A stretch of DNA of 48,646 bases, taken from Holophagaceae bacterium (GTDB taxonomy: Bacteria > Acidobacteriota > Holophagae > Holophagales > Holophagaceae). The stretch is from NCBI GenBank assembly GCA_025363715.1, contig JANYLR010000025.1:1-48646 (forward strand), read 5' to 3'. The position numbers and the translations under genes were made by a program. Position 1 is the first letter of the stretch; each line of letters starts with the position of its first letter. This document shows, in pieces, positions 31,648 to 40,753 of this stretch. Under the pieces are notes generated by a model, which did no database searches, had not been told where the DNA came from, and worked only from the letters and a program-made list of their open reading frames with translations.

Positions 31648-32616
31648 GTGAGCCACCACAAAGTCGTCGTGATTGGTACCGGCCCCGCGGGCTACACCGC
31701 CGCCCTTTACGCCTCGCGGGCGAACCTGGCGCCGATGGTATTTGAAGGCACGCAGCCTGGTGGCCAGCTCACCATCACCACCGAAGTGGAGAATTTCCCG
31801 GGCTTCCGCCAGGGCATCGCCGGACCGGCCCTCATGGAAGAAATGCGAGAGCAGGTCCTCCGCTTCGGCACCACCATCAAGGCTGAAACAGTAATCAAGG
31901 CCGACCTGCAGAGCCGCCCCTTCAAACTCACGACGGATCAGGGGGAGTACACCGCTGACGCCGTCATCATCGCCACCGGCGCTTCCGCCAAGTGGCTGGG
32001 CATCGGCAAGGACGAAGAGCTCTCCCGCTCCGGCGGCGGCGTGAGCGCCTGCGCCACCTGCGATGGCTTCTTCTTCCGCGGCAAAGAGATCGCCGTGGTG
32101 GGGGGCGGCGACACGGCCGTCGAGGAAGCCACCTTCCTCACGAAATTCGCCACCAAGGTCCACCTCATCCACCGCCGGGACAAGCTCCGCGCCTCCAAGG
32201 CCATGCAGGATCGCGCCCTGTCCAACCCTAAGATCCACCCCGTGTGGAACAAGGGCGTGCTGGACGTACTCACCACCACCATCGAGACCCCCATGGGCGA
32301 GAAGGTGGTGAAGATCCGGGCCCTCAGGCTCAAGGACACGGTGGACGGCTCCGAATCCGAGCTGCCAGTGGAGGGCCTTTTTGTGGCCATCGGCCACCAG
32401 CCCAACACCAGTCTCTTCGCGGGCCAGCTGCCCATGGACGAGACAGGTTATCTGCAGATCGAGAAGGGATCGAGCCGCACCCCCATCGAAGGCGTCTTCG
32501 CCTGCGGCGATGTGCAGGATCATGTCTACCGCCAAGCCATCACTGCCGCCGGGAGCGGTTGCATGGCCGCCATCGACGCCGAGCGCTGGCTGGCCGAGAA
32601 GGGCCTTGCAGAGTGA
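31648..32616 (+). CDS. trxB: Thioredoxin reductase
   Basis: The 322-residue flavoenzyme reduces thioredoxin with NADPH. The FAD loop is IGTGPAGYTAALYASRA, the redox pair is Cys135 and Cys138 in SACATCDGFF, and the NADPH loop is VVGGGDTAVEEA followed by HRRDKLRAS. The second FAD motif is VFACGDVQDHVYRQ. GTG at MSHHKVV has GGAG 6 nt upstream and sits right at the conserved strand. It overlaps alr as GTGA. Confidence 0.95.
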   Translation: MSHHKVVVIGTGPAGYTAALYASRANLAPMVFEGTQPGGQLTITTEVENFPGFRQGIAGPALMEEMREQVLRFGTTIKAETVIKADLQSRPFKLTTDQGEYTADAVIIATGASAKWLGIGKDEELSRSGGGVSACATCDGFFFRGKEIAVVGGGDTAVEEATFLTKFATKVHLIHRRDKLRASKAMQDRALSNPKIHPVWNKGVLDVLTTTIETPMGEKVVKIRALRLKDTVDGSESELPVEGLFVAIGHQPNTSLFAGQLPMDETGYLQIEKGSSRTPIEGVFACGDVQDHVYRQAITAAGSGCMAAIDAERWLAEKGLAE

Positions 32617-33752
32617 ATGAACAGCCTCTGGAACCTCTAAAGCGGCACCCCGAGGGCCGGGCGCTCCGGGCGGAAGTGGACCTGGGACGCATTGCGCGGA
32701 ACCTGGTGCGCATCCGGTCCGCCGCCGAGGGGCGGGAAGTCTGGGCCGTGGTCAAGGCCAATGCCTACGGCCATGGTTCCGTACCCGTTGGCCGGGCCCT
32801 GGAAGCGGCCGGGGCCCACGGCCTTGCCATCTCAAGCCTGGAAGAAGGACTCGAGCTGCGGCAGGGTGGCATCCAGTGCCCCATCCTCGTGCTAGGGGGC
32901 CTGCGTCCCGAAGCGCTGCCAACGGCCAGTGCCGAGGGGCTCACGGTGGCCGTGGTCGGGCCCGAGCACCTGGCCGACTATGCGCGGATCCTGCGGGCGC
33001 ACCCCCTGCGGCTGCACCTGAAGCTGGATACCGGCATGGGCCGCTTCGGCCTGCTCCCCTCGGAACTGGGTGGCTGTTTGGATGATCTGCGCCGATTGGC
33101 ACCCTGGATTGAAGGTGCCATGGGCCACTTCGCCACCGCCGATGATCCAGATACCGGCTTCGCCCTCCGGCAGCGCCGGATCTTCGACGTCTGCTTGGCC
33201 CAGTTGGCCGCGGCCGGCATCCAGCCAGCCCAGCGGCACCATGGCAACAGCGACGCCTGCCTCCGTGGGCTGCTCGATCAGGACACCCACCTCCGACCGG
33301 GCCTGGCGCTCTTTGGCCTGACGAATGTTCCCGAAGGCCGCGCCATGGAACTGGAACCGGCCCTGGCCCTGGTGGCCGAGGTGGCCCGGGTGAAGGCCGT
33401 TCCGGCCGGCACCACGGTGGGTTATGGCCGCACCTTCGTGGCGCCCCAGCCCATGCAGATCGCCACTCTCGCCTGCGGCTACGCGGACGGCTATCGCCGG
33501 GATCTCGGGAACCGGGGCGTAGTGGGCTTCGCCGGCCGGACCTTTCCGGTGGTGGGGCGGGTATCCATGGACTACCTGACCGTGGCGCTGCCATTGGACA
33601 CGCCGATCGCCCCCGGCGATCCCATGACCCTTTTCAGCTCCGATCCGGCGGCCCCCCATGGTCTAGAGCGGCTGGCACAGACCCTGGGCACCATCCCCTA
33701 CGAACTCAGTTGTGCCCTCCATCGCCGAATCACCCGGCGTTATTTCTCCTAA
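32613..33752 (+). CDS. alr: Alanine racemase
   Basis: The 379-residue PLP enzyme makes D-alanine for peptidoglycan. The PLP lysine is Lys48 in AVVKANAYGHG. The barrel motifs LKLDTGMGRFG and HHGNSDACL and the C-terminal LACGYADGYRRDLGNRG and VGRVSMDYLTV are present. The GTG start overlaps the trxB stop (GTGA), so the genes are coupled. The asparagine-containing HHGNSD replaces the more usual H-x-A-N-S stretch, a small variation only. Confidence 0.94.
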   Translation: MNEQPLEPLKRHPEGRALRAEVDLGRIARNLVRIRSAAEGREVWAVVKANAYGHGSVPVGRALEAAGAHGLAISSLEEGLELRQGGIQCPILVLGGLRPEALPTASAEGLTVAVVGPEHLADYARILRAHPLRLHLKLDTGMGRFGLLPSELGGCLDDLRRLAPWIEGAMGHFATADDPDTGFALRQRRIFDVCLAQLAAAGIQPAQRHHGNSDACLRGLLDQDTHLRPGLALFGLTNVPEGRAMELEPALALVAEVARVKAVPAGTTVGYGRTFVAPQPMQIATLACGYADGYRRDLGNRGVVGFAGRTFPVVGRVSMDYLTVALPLDTPIAPGDPMTLFSSDPAAPHGLERLAQTLGTIPYELSCALHRRITRRYFS

Positions 33753-33799
33753 GCCAACACTGATCTGCATTACGATGGACCATTCACATTTGGCCCTCC

Positions 33800-35176
33800 A
33801 TGAACCTGCTGGTTATTTCCCGTCATTTAGACCTTGTCGAGCGCCTGCGAATGGCCTTCGAGGGAGCGGGCCATCGGATCAGCCATTCCCGGGATGCCCT
33901 GGAGGCACTGGCCCAGGATAGCTGGGGCCAGGCCCAGGTCCTGCTCGCGGATGCCGAAGGCGACCCCATGGATGGCTACCGCCTCTGCCGCTTGCTGCGG
34001 GGCGAGGCCCGGGTGCTATTCCGGAACCTGCCGATCTTTCTGATCCTGGACCATGCCCCCACGGAACCTGACCTGAGGGCCCTCCAGGAAGCGCAAGGGG
34101 ACGGGTTCATCACGGCCGGATACTCCATCCAGCAGCTGCTCAATCATCTCGGCCCGGTCATGACCGGCAGCGATACCCGGGAGGCGGGCCAACACTTACC
34201 TGTGCTCGCCGCGGGACTCCACACGGGCCTCGCCCAGCGCAGCCGTGACATGCTCCACCACTACGGCATGGAGGTGCATTCGCCGCCGGTCCGGAACACC
34301 GTGGAGGCCCAGCGCACCCTCAAGGCGCCCGTGCTGCTGCTTGGGCTTTCCGGTGGAGGCGTGGAGGGCGCCCTGGCGGTGCTGGCCCAGCTGCGGGAGC
34401 AAAACCTGTTGCCCTATACGATCCTCGTGGGCACGGTCAAGGACGAGGCGGCCCAGCGGAAGCTGCTGCTGGCGGGTATCTCCGACTGGGTGCCCCTGCC
34501 GCTCTCCGGCCCCCGCCTGCTGCATTCGTGCAAACGCGCCATCGAGTGGATGCACGCCCGCCGGATTCAGGCGGAGTACGAATCCGCCATCCACGATTTG
34601 CGGGAACGCCGGAGCATGCTGGAGATCGAAGCGGCGGCCCTGCGCAACGAGGTGCTCACGGATCCGCTCACGGAGCTCCTCAACCGCCGGGCCTTCGATC
34701 AGAATCTCGATCACGCGGTGCGGCAGTGGGAACGGCACCGCCGCGCCTTCGTCCTCGTCATCGGCGATGTGGATCACTTCAAGCTCATCAATGACCGCTT
34801 CGGCCATCCGATCGGGGACGAAGTGCTCCGGCAGATGGCCGAGCGCATCCGCTCTTCGCTGCGAAAATCCGACCTCGCCTTCCGCATCGGCGGGGAGGAA
34901 TTCGCCGTGATCCTGACAGAGACCAGCCTGAAGGCCGGCACCGAAGTGGCGGACAAACTGCGCCGCCGCATCGACGAGGACCCCGTGCACCTATCCACGG
35001 GCCAGACGATCTCTCCTACCATGAGCTTCGGTGTGGGGGGGCCGGGGGCCCTCACCCTCTCGGCTCTGATGTCCCAGGTGGACAAGGCGCTCTACCAGGC
35101 CAAGCGCCTTGGGCGGAACCGAGTGGTGGTGGCCAATGGGGGGGGAGTACCCTCCGCCCAAGGTCACCGCCGGTAG
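33800..35176 (+). CDS. Diguanylate cyclase with degenerate receiver domains
   Basis: The 458-residue protein makes cyclic di-GMP from GTP. Its C-terminal GGDEF domain has DPLTELLNRRAFD, DVDHFKLINDRFGH and the active motif GGEEF at residue 364. An RxxD inhibitory site (RKSD, 355-358) sits five residues before it, so product inhibition is likely. The first 120 residues look like a receiver with Asp in LLADAEGDPMDGY, but the acidic pair and the conserved Lys are missing. A second receiver-like fold (about 130-245) has no acceptor Asp. A coiled coil joins them to the cyclase. No strong ribosome binding site is seen. The 3' end overlaps lptD by 13 nt tail to tail. Confidence 0.9.
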   Translation: MNLLVISRHLDLVERLRMAFEGAGHRISHSRDALEALAQDSWGQAQVLLADAEGDPMDGYRLCRLLRGEARVLFRNLPIFLILDHAPTEPDLRALQEAQGDGFITAGYSIQQLLNHLGPVMTGSDTREAGQHLPVLAAGLHTGLAQRSRDMLHHYGMEVHSPPVRNTVEAQRTLKAPVLLLGLSGGGVEGALAVLAQLREQNLLPYTILVGTVKDEAAQRKLLLAGISDWVPLPLSGPRLLHSCKRAIEWMHARRIQAEYESAIHDLRERRSMLEIEAAALRNEVLTDPLTELLNRRAFDQNLDHAVRQWERHRRAFVLVIGDVDHFKLINDRFGHPIGDEVLRQMAERIRSSLRKSDLAFRIGGEEFAVILTETSLKAGTEVADKLRRRIDEDPVHLSTGQTISPTMSFGVGGPGALTLSALMSQVDKALYQAKRLGRNRVVVANGGGVPSAQGHRR

Positions 35177-37476
35177 CTGAAGAGGTCGCCCAGACCCCGG
35201 AGGGTGAGCGTCAGGTCCACGCGATCTTCTCGGCCTCCGGACACCAGCGGGGTGTTCAGGGCCACGTGGGTGTATTTCAGGACGTAGGCCACGCAGGGTT
35301 GCACCCAGGCCAGGGCCACGGAACTGGAGGCGAAGCCATGGGTCCTGAAATCGTAGTTGGCGCTGAACTCAAAGCGGAGGCGGTCCTCCCAGACTCGCTC
35401 GACCCCGCCGATCTGGAGACCCTGTTGCCGGACCAGCAGCTGATTGATGCCGGTGGAGAAGTAGGCCAGGTTGAACCGGCCCCCGCTCCTGGCCTTCACA
35501 TCCAGGCTGAGGGAGTTGTCCGATCCGCCAGCGGCGAGATCTGAGGATCGCCGAAGGCTCAAGCGCCAGCGGTCGTCCGGTTCCACGTCCAGGTCGGTGT
35601 CCACAGAGGCCCAGCCCTTCTTGTAGGTGCCATCGCTGAGGATGACCGGCGTGGCATGGAAGCGGGTGGCCACCCGCAACCGGAGAAGGTCCGCCAGCCC
35701 GGTACCCGAGCTGGCACGCCCCAAAAGGTGCTGCTTGAATCCCACTTCGAAGCTGCGCTCGCCGGAGGCGCTGTCGTTGACCCCCGGAATGAAGTCCACC
35801 GCATCAAAACGGGGCAGGCTACCGACGCCACCATAGCGGCTGGTCCCCGTCACGCCGAAGTAGGGTTCGACCACGTGCTTGAGCACGCCGTGGTAGCCCA
35901 GGATGGACACTTCCTTGAAGGTCCGTCCCACCTGGGGCCCGGAGAAGCGGAGGTGGCTGGAAAAGAGAAATCGGTCCGCCGGCTTTCCGTCGACCTTGAA
36001 GGGGCTGGTGGCCGGGTTGACGACGGTACCGCTTTCCCCGCCGTCGGGGTCGAAGACCGGGGAGGACAAGGTCGCACTGTAGTGGGTGGCCCGCCCCATC
36101 ATTTCAAAATCCGCCCGGAAGGGTCCCCACTGCCCCAGGCGGCCGTGGAGCCGGGTGTTGGCGTCCTGGCGGTCCCAGGCGAAGCGCTCGTCCGGCGTGG
36201 TGGTGCTGCCCTGGATCTTGTAGGCATAGCGTCCCAGGCGGAGGCCTCCATCCAGGTAGAGCGGCCCCAGCAGGGGCACGGGGAAGAACCGGAACTCCGC
36301 CTGGGGCAGGGTCTGGCGGCGCAGAGAAGCCGGGAACTGGGGGCTGTAGAAGGGATCGCCCTGGCTGGCCGTGGAAAAAAAGCTGCGCTGCTCCGCAGCG
36401 TTCAGGCTGAGGCTGCCGAACGTGAAGCTGCGACCCAGGTAGAGGGCCGAATCAAAATTGGTGGCTCCCAAGTTGCCAAGGCCCCGGCCAAAGTCCGCAT
36501 CCACCAGGTTGTCGGAGGCCTGGTTCACATCCGCCGTCAGCTGCCAGCCGTCTTCCCGCTGCCAGACTTCCTTCAGGGAGTAGCGGTAGCGCTGGGCGTC
36601 CAGGCTCCGCTGGTGGATGGTCAGGCCCGAGAAGCTCCCCTGGTGAGTCAGGTCTGGATGCCAGCGGGTCTCCCCACCCCAGAGCATGCCCTCTTTGCTG
36701 AAGTACTCTGGCGCCAGAGTGGCGTCCAGTGAAGGGCCCAGCACCTGGAAGTAGGAGAGTCCCACCGTGGAGCCGAAGGCACTGGACAGCCCCAGCTGGG
36801 GGGCCAACAGGCCAGAGGTGCGCTCCGCCTGGGCCGGGTAGAGCGCGTAGGGCAGGAAGAAGATGGGCACCGCGCCCAGCTGGATCCGGGCATTCCAGAG
36901 GGTGGCGAAACCATCCAGGTTCACTTTGAGGCTCGACAGCCTGGCCTTCCAACCCGGCTTCTCCTCCGGGCAGGGGCTGAGGTCCACTTCATCAAAGACC
37001 CAGGTACGGAGGGTCGTGAAGGACACATGGCTGGACCGGAGGGTCCAGGTGGGGGGAAGGTCCATCTGCAGGGCCCAGGCTTCTCCCGAACGCCGTGCCC
37101 AGTCCATCTGCAGGCGTTCTCCCCGGAGGCGCAGATCGGGGCCCTCCAGGCGGACATGGCCCTCCGCGATCAGATGCCCATCGGGAATCCGGTACTCGAT
37201 GCGGTCCGCCAGCAGGAGGATCCCTTCGGCCTGGATGGCCCCGTGTTCGAGTACCCAGATGTCGGCCTTTTCCTGCAGCTCGCCCCGCCAATCGAAAGGC
37301 ACCCGGGAGTTGCCGGGCCCCCGTTCCAACCGAAAGGGCCGGAGCGGCATGAGCTCAGCCGGAGTCGGCGCATCCAAGGGCAGAATGGGCGGCGCCGGGG
37401 GCAATCCCTGGGCCGCCAGGAGGGCTGGCAGGGCCCCCAGCATCCATCCTCGGCGCAAGGACCGGCTCCGGCTCAT
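35164..37476 (-). CDS. lptD: LPS assembly outer-membrane protein LptD
   Basis: The 770-residue protein has an N-terminal signal (basic SRSRSLRRGW then a hydrophobic run to LLAAQG). An OstA/LptA-like jellyroll (about 70-150) carries QAEGILLLADRIEYRIPDG and AEGHVRLEG. A long outer-membrane barrel follows, with the LptD signature region IFFLPYALYPAQAERTSGLL near 215-235. It inserts LPS into the outer leaflet with LptE. The start is ATG, 7 nt after the ZIP gene stop; the ribosome site is weak. Cys residues are few, so the disulphide pattern of E. coli LptD is not conserved. Confidence 0.9.
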   Translation of the reverse strand: MSRSRSLRRGWMLGALPALLAAQGLPPAPPILPLDAPTPAELMPLRPFRLERGPGNSRVPFDWRGELQEKADIWVLEHGAIQAEGILLLADRIEYRIPDGHLIAEGHVRLEGPDLRLRGERLQMDWARRSGEAWALQMDLPPTWTLRSSHVSFTTLRTWVFDEVDLSPCPEEKPGWKARLSSLKVNLDGFATLWNARIQLGAVPIFFLPYALYPAQAERTSGLLAPQLGLSSAFGSTVGLSYFQVLGPSLDATLAPEYFSKEGMLWGGETRWHPDLTHQGSFSGLTIHQRSLDAQRYRYSLKEVWQREDGWQLTADVNQASDNLVDADFGRGLGNLGATNFDSALYLGRSFTFGSLSLNAAEQRSFFSTASQGDPFYSPQFPASLRRQTLPQAEFRFFPVPLLGPLYLDGGLRLGRYAYKIQGSTTTPDERFAWDRQDANTRLHGRLGQWGPFRADFEMMGRATHYSATLSSPVFDPDGGESGTVVNPATSPFKVDGKPADRFLFSSHLRFSGPQVGRTFKEVSILGYHGVLKHVVEPYFGVTGTSRYGGVGSLPRFDAVDFIPGVNDSASGERSFEVGFKQHLLGRASSGTGLADLLRLRVATRFHATPVILSDGTYKKGWASVDTDLDVEPDDRWRLSLRRSSDLAAGGSDNSLSLDVKARSGGRFNLAYFSTGINQLLVRQQGLQIGGVERVWEDRLRFEFSANYDFRTHGFASSSVALAWVQPCVAYVLKYTHVALNTPLVSGGREDRVDLTLTLRGLGDLFSYRR

Positions 37477-37483
37477 GCCCGGC

Positions 37484-38206
37484 TCAGTGATGGTGCGGCA
37501 GCAGCCGCGCGCTGACGAGGAAGATCCCCACGCCCGACAGGAGGGCGATGGTACTGCGAAGGCCTGAGACCTTCTGCACCTCCGGCAGCAGATCAGAACT
37601 GGCCACATAGAGTGTGAGCCCCGCCGTCAGCCCCAGGACCGGCCCCGTGGGCAGGTGCAGGATCGACTGCCCGGCGGAACCCACCAGGGCCGCCAGGGCC
37701 AGGGTGCCCGCGGCCAGCATGGCGCCCCGGTTCCCGAAGCCCCGCACCAGGAAGATGGAGGCGATGGTTCCGCCCTCGGGGATGCGGTGGAACAGGATGC
37801 CCAGCAGGACCAGCGGACCCAGGTTGCTGTGGGTGGCGAGGGCCGCCGCGATGGCCACGCCGTCCATGAGGCTGTGGAGGGACAGCCCCACCAGGGCCAG
37901 CACGCCACTCAGTGGGGAACCATCCGTATGGGTTTCTTCGCCGTAATGGAAATGCAGGGTGATGCCATGTTCCATGACATGCACCAGCAGGTAGCCTCCC
38001 AGCACCCAGAGGGCGTTCGCTTCGCCACCCTGGGATTCCAGGCATTCGGGGATGATGCGTACCAGAGTGACTGACAGCAAGTAGCCCGCGGCGACGCCGG
38101 AAAGCAGACGCATGAACTGGGCCCGGCCCTGGAGGAAACGCACCACCCCCCAGCCACCCAGGAGGGTGGCCAGGGAGGCGAGGGGCGCCAGCCAGTAGAG
38201 GGACAT
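37484..38206 (-). CDS. ZIP family metal transporter
   Basis: The 240-residue inner-membrane protein has about eight hydrophobic segments and the metal-site motifs of ZIP transporters: LHSLMDGVAIAAAL in the fourth helix and LFHRIPEGGTIAS in the fifth. A His-rich loop (HGITLHFHYGEETHTDG, about 80-96) and a C-terminal LLPHHH could also bind metal. ZIP proteins bring zinc, iron or manganese into the cytoplasm; the metal is not fixed by sequence. It lies between rne and lptD with 6-7 nt gaps, so the three are cotranscribed. Confidence 0.88.
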   Translation of the reverse strand: MSLYWLAPLASLATLLGGWGVVRFLQGRAQFMRLLSGVAAGYLLSVTLVRIIPECLESQGGEANALWVLGGYLLVHVMEHGITLHFHYGEETHTDGSPLSGVLALVGLSLHSLMDGVAIAAALATHSNLGPLVLLGILFHRIPEGGTIASIFLVRGFGNRGAMLAAGTLALAALVGSAGQSILHLPTGPVLGLTAGLTLYVASSDLLPEVQKVSGLRSTIALLSGVGIFLVSARLLPHHH

Positions 38207-38212
38207 GTCGGA

Positions 38213-40426
38213 TTACTCGGCTTTGGCCTTCTTCGCCCGGGTCACTTTGGGCTTGGGCTTCGCTTCGACGGGCAGGGCCGGCTTTTCCTTCTTGAGTGGA
38301 GCCTTGGGTGCCCTGGCCTTGGGGGCCGCCTTCTTCTTGGCAACCGCCACGGGCTCAGGTGTGGGTGCCGGCAGGGGCGGGGGAAGCGGTGGCGCGACAG
38401 GTTCCGGGGTCGCAGCTACCTTAGCCCGAGGGGTGCGCTTCGGCTTGGGAGCTTCGGCAGTGGCGAGGGCGGCCGCAGGGGCCCCGATGCGGGGCCTCGG
38501 GCTGGGCGTGAGCAGACTCGCGACCAGGTCCGCCGTGGCCTTGGGCGGCTCGGGCTGGGGTTCAGACTGGCTGGATGCGGTAGCACGCTCGGGTGCCAGG
38601 GCCTGGCCTTCGCCAGCCTTGTCGGCACCACCCTTGCGGCGCCGGCGGCGGCGCTTGCGCTTGGTGCCGTCGCCCTTGGCGTCGTCGCCAGCTTCCTCGG
38701 CGCCCTCTTCGAGGTCTTCATCCTCGGGCTTGGCGCTTTCGAACAGGGCCCGAAGGCGCTCCCGCTCATCCAGGGCTGCCCGCTGGAGGTCGCGGCGGTC
38801 GTATTTGAAGGCCTCCTTCTTGGCATCCTTGGGGGCTTCGCCATGCAGGCCCAGGGCCTTTTCGAAGGAGATGGGGCTGTCCCCGCCTAGCACGACGGTC
38901 TCGTCCTCGGGGGCTCCCTTCTCGCGGTGGGGCTTGGCGGGCGCCTTTTCGACGGGAACTTCCTCGGCCCGCTCAATCTCTGCGGCCATCTCGCCATAGC
39001 TCATGGACCAATCGGCCTGGATGAGGATCTTGGCGTCGCTCTCCTCCTCCATCAGGGTCAGATCGCTGCGCTTCTCGTTGAGTACCGCGGCAGCGATGGC
39101 CGGGGCCAGCTTCACACGGATCTCGCCGATACCGCCCTTGGCCAGGATGCCGTGCAGCTTGCGCACCACGGACAGCGCCATGGCCTCGATGGTCTTCACC
39201 TTGCCGGTGCCTGCACAGGCGGGGCAGGACTCGTGGTTCACGTGCTGGAGGCTGGGCCGGATGCGCTGGCGGGTCATGACCAGCACGCCGAAGCGATTGA
39301 TCTTCCCCACCTCCATGCGGGCCTTGTCGGCCTTGAGGCACTCCACGAGCCGGTCCTGGACGGCGCGGATGTGGGATTCGCGCTTCATGTCGATGAAGTC
39401 GATGGCGATGAGGCCGGCCAGATCGCGCAGCCGGAGCTGGCGGGCCACTTCCTCGGCGGCTTCCATGTTGGTCTTGTGGGCCATGTCCTCCACGCCATCA
39501 CCGGAGGTCTTGCCGCTGTTCACATCGATGGCCACCAGGGCCTCGGTCTGGTCCAGCACCAGGGCGCCACCGCTGGGCAGGCCGACCTTCCGGCCGTAGA
39601 CCCGGTCGATCTGCTCCTCGAGCTGGTGGCGGGAGAACAGAGGCTTCTTGCCGCTGTAGTGCTTCAGCACGTCCAGGTGCTGGGGCATGGTGCGCTTGAA
39701 GAAGGACTGGGCGGCGTGGAAGGTATCCTCATCGTCGATCTGGACTTCCTCCACGTCGGCGCTGAAGGTGTCACGCAGGGTGCGGGTGACGACATCGTCC
39801 TCCTGCCACACCAGGCCGACCCCATGCCGATGCTTGTAGCGGCTCAGCACTTCCTTATAGGTGTCCAGGAGGTACTCCAGATCGCGCTGGAAGTCCTCCT
39901 TGGTGACGCCCAGGCTGGCCGTGCGGACGATGACGCCGATGTCCTCGGGGATCTCCAGGGTGTCGATGAGCTGCTTGAAGTGGCGGCGCTCCTCGGTGGC
40001 TTCGATCTTGCGGCTGATGCCGTTCACGGGATTGCCCGGCGTGATCACCAGGTAGCGGCCCGCCAGGCTCACCTGGCCGGTCATCATGGCGCCCTTGCCG
40101 CCCAGCTCTTCACGGACAGCCTGGACCAGGATTTCCTGGTCCCGGGAGAGCACGTCCTGGATGCGGGCCCGACGGCCGTCGCCGCTCATGGCACGGGGCA
40201 GCTCGCCCAGGGGCAGAAAGCCGTTCTTCTGGCCACCGAAGTGGACGAAGGCGGCCTGCAGGCTGGTGTCGACCCGAACGACCCGGGCCTTGTAGAGATT
40301 GCCCTTGATCTTCTCGTTGTGCAGAAACTCGACGTCGTAGTCGAACAGCACGCCGTCGATCAGGGTGGCGACCCGGATCTCTTCTGGATCCGTGGCGTTG
40401 ATCATCATGGTTTTCTTGGGGCTCAA
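38213..40426 (-). CDS. rne: Ribonuclease E/G with basic disordered tail
   Basis: The 737-residue endoribonuclease has an S1 RNA-binding domain (about 35-120). The RNase E/G catalytic core carries metal-binding Asp in VAIDVNSGK near residue 299 and IAIDFIDMKRESH near 342, and a zinc-link CPACAGTG near 401. After about residue 520 the sequence becomes charged and of low complexity, with KRKRRRRRRKGG and long Pro/Ala/Lys stretches. Such tails bind RNA and degradosome partners in RNase E. TTG at MSPKKTMMIN has AGGAG 5 nt upstream; ATG six codons later lacks one. It starts about 206 nt after its candidate promoter, leaving a long leader that may allow self-control. Confidence 0.92.
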   Translation of the reverse strand: MSPKKTMMINATDPEEIRVATLIDGVLFDYDVEFLHNEKIKGNLYKARVVRVDTSLQAAFVHFGGQKNGFLPLGELPRAMSGDGRRARIQDVLSRDQEILVQAVREELGGKGAMMTGQVSLAGRYLVITPGNPVNGISRKIEATEERRHFKQLIDTLEIPEDIGVIVRTASLGVTKEDFQRDLEYLLDTYKEVLSRYKHRHGVGLVWQEDDVVTRTLRDTFSADVEEVQIDDEDTFHAAQSFFKRTMPQHLDVLKHYSGKKPLFSRHQLEEQIDRVYGRKVGLPSGGALVLDQTEALVAIDVNSGKTSGDGVEDMAHKTNMEAAEEVARQLRLRDLAGLIAIDFIDMKRESHIRAVQDRLVECLKADKARMEVGKINRFGVLVMTRQRIRPSLQHVNHESCPACAGTGKVKTIEAMALSVVRKLHGILAKGGIGEIRVKLAPAIAAAVLNEKRSDLTLMEEESDAKILIQADWSMSYGEMAAEIERAEEVPVEKAPAKPHREKGAPEDETVVLGGDSPISFEKALGLHGEAPKDAKKEAFKYDRRDLQRAALDERERLRALFESAKPEDEDLEEGAEEAGDDAKGDGTKRKRRRRRRKGGADKAGEGQALAPERATASSQSEPQPEPPKATADLVASLLTPSPRPRIGAPAAALATAEAPKPKRTPRAKVAATPEPVAPPLPPPLPAPTPEPVAVAKKKAAPKARAPKAPLKKEKPALPVEAKPKPKVTRAKKAKAE

Positions 40427-40631
40427 GGAGGCTCCTGTTGGGGCCCTCGGTCCTGGCTGCGGCTTACGCCCGGCAGGCTCAGCGGCCTTGGGTGTGGGGA
40501 TGGATTGAGATGGTGGATGGGGAAACCGAAGGGGGCCCTGCCCTGACTTCGGCCACCCGTGGGGAAAAATCGGGATGGTCGCGATCCTCGGGAAGGGGCA
40601 AAGCCTCGATCGACCCGCAGGATCTTCTAGC

Positions 40632-40660
40632 ATTAAACCCACTTATTTCCGCCACCGCAA
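40632..40660 (-). promoter_or_regulatory. Candidate sigma-70 promoter for rne operon
   Basis: On the minus strand TTGCGG (40655-40660) and TTTAAT (40632-40637) are separated by 17 nt. Transcription would run toward rne, ZIP and lptD with a leader of about 200 nt. The rest of the 327-nt gap between rne and pstS shows no gene; the repeat at 40678-40705 lies just upstream of this promoter. Confidence 0.45.
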
Positions 40661-40677
40661 GCTGGAACAGGAATGAA

Positions 40678-40705
40678 GTTACAACGATGTAACAGCCCGT
40701 AACAG
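40678..40705 (+). promoter_or_regulatory. GTAACA repeat cluster, candidate Pho box
   Basis: GTTACA (40678), GTAACAG (40689) and GTAACAG (40699) are spaced 11 and 10 bp apart in the same direction. The first two also form a perfect palindrome GTTACA-ACGA-TGTAAC. PhoB-type regulators bind 7-bp direct repeats at 11-bp spacing, and the site lies 49 nt before pstS, whose operon ends in a PhoB-like gene. The half-site differs from the E. coli CTGTCAT, so the assignment rests on spacing and context. No clear -10 box follows. Confidence 0.5.
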
Positions 40706-40753
40706 GGTCGTTCACCCCGGGGACCCAGGATCAGACCCATGAAGGAGGTCCCC

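Noticed and set aside
30733..32535. A 600-codon upstream extension of cheA
   Set aside because: It is the antisense of kdsB and trxB, whose motifs are unmistakable; a TTG with GGGAG fits the CheA domain start.
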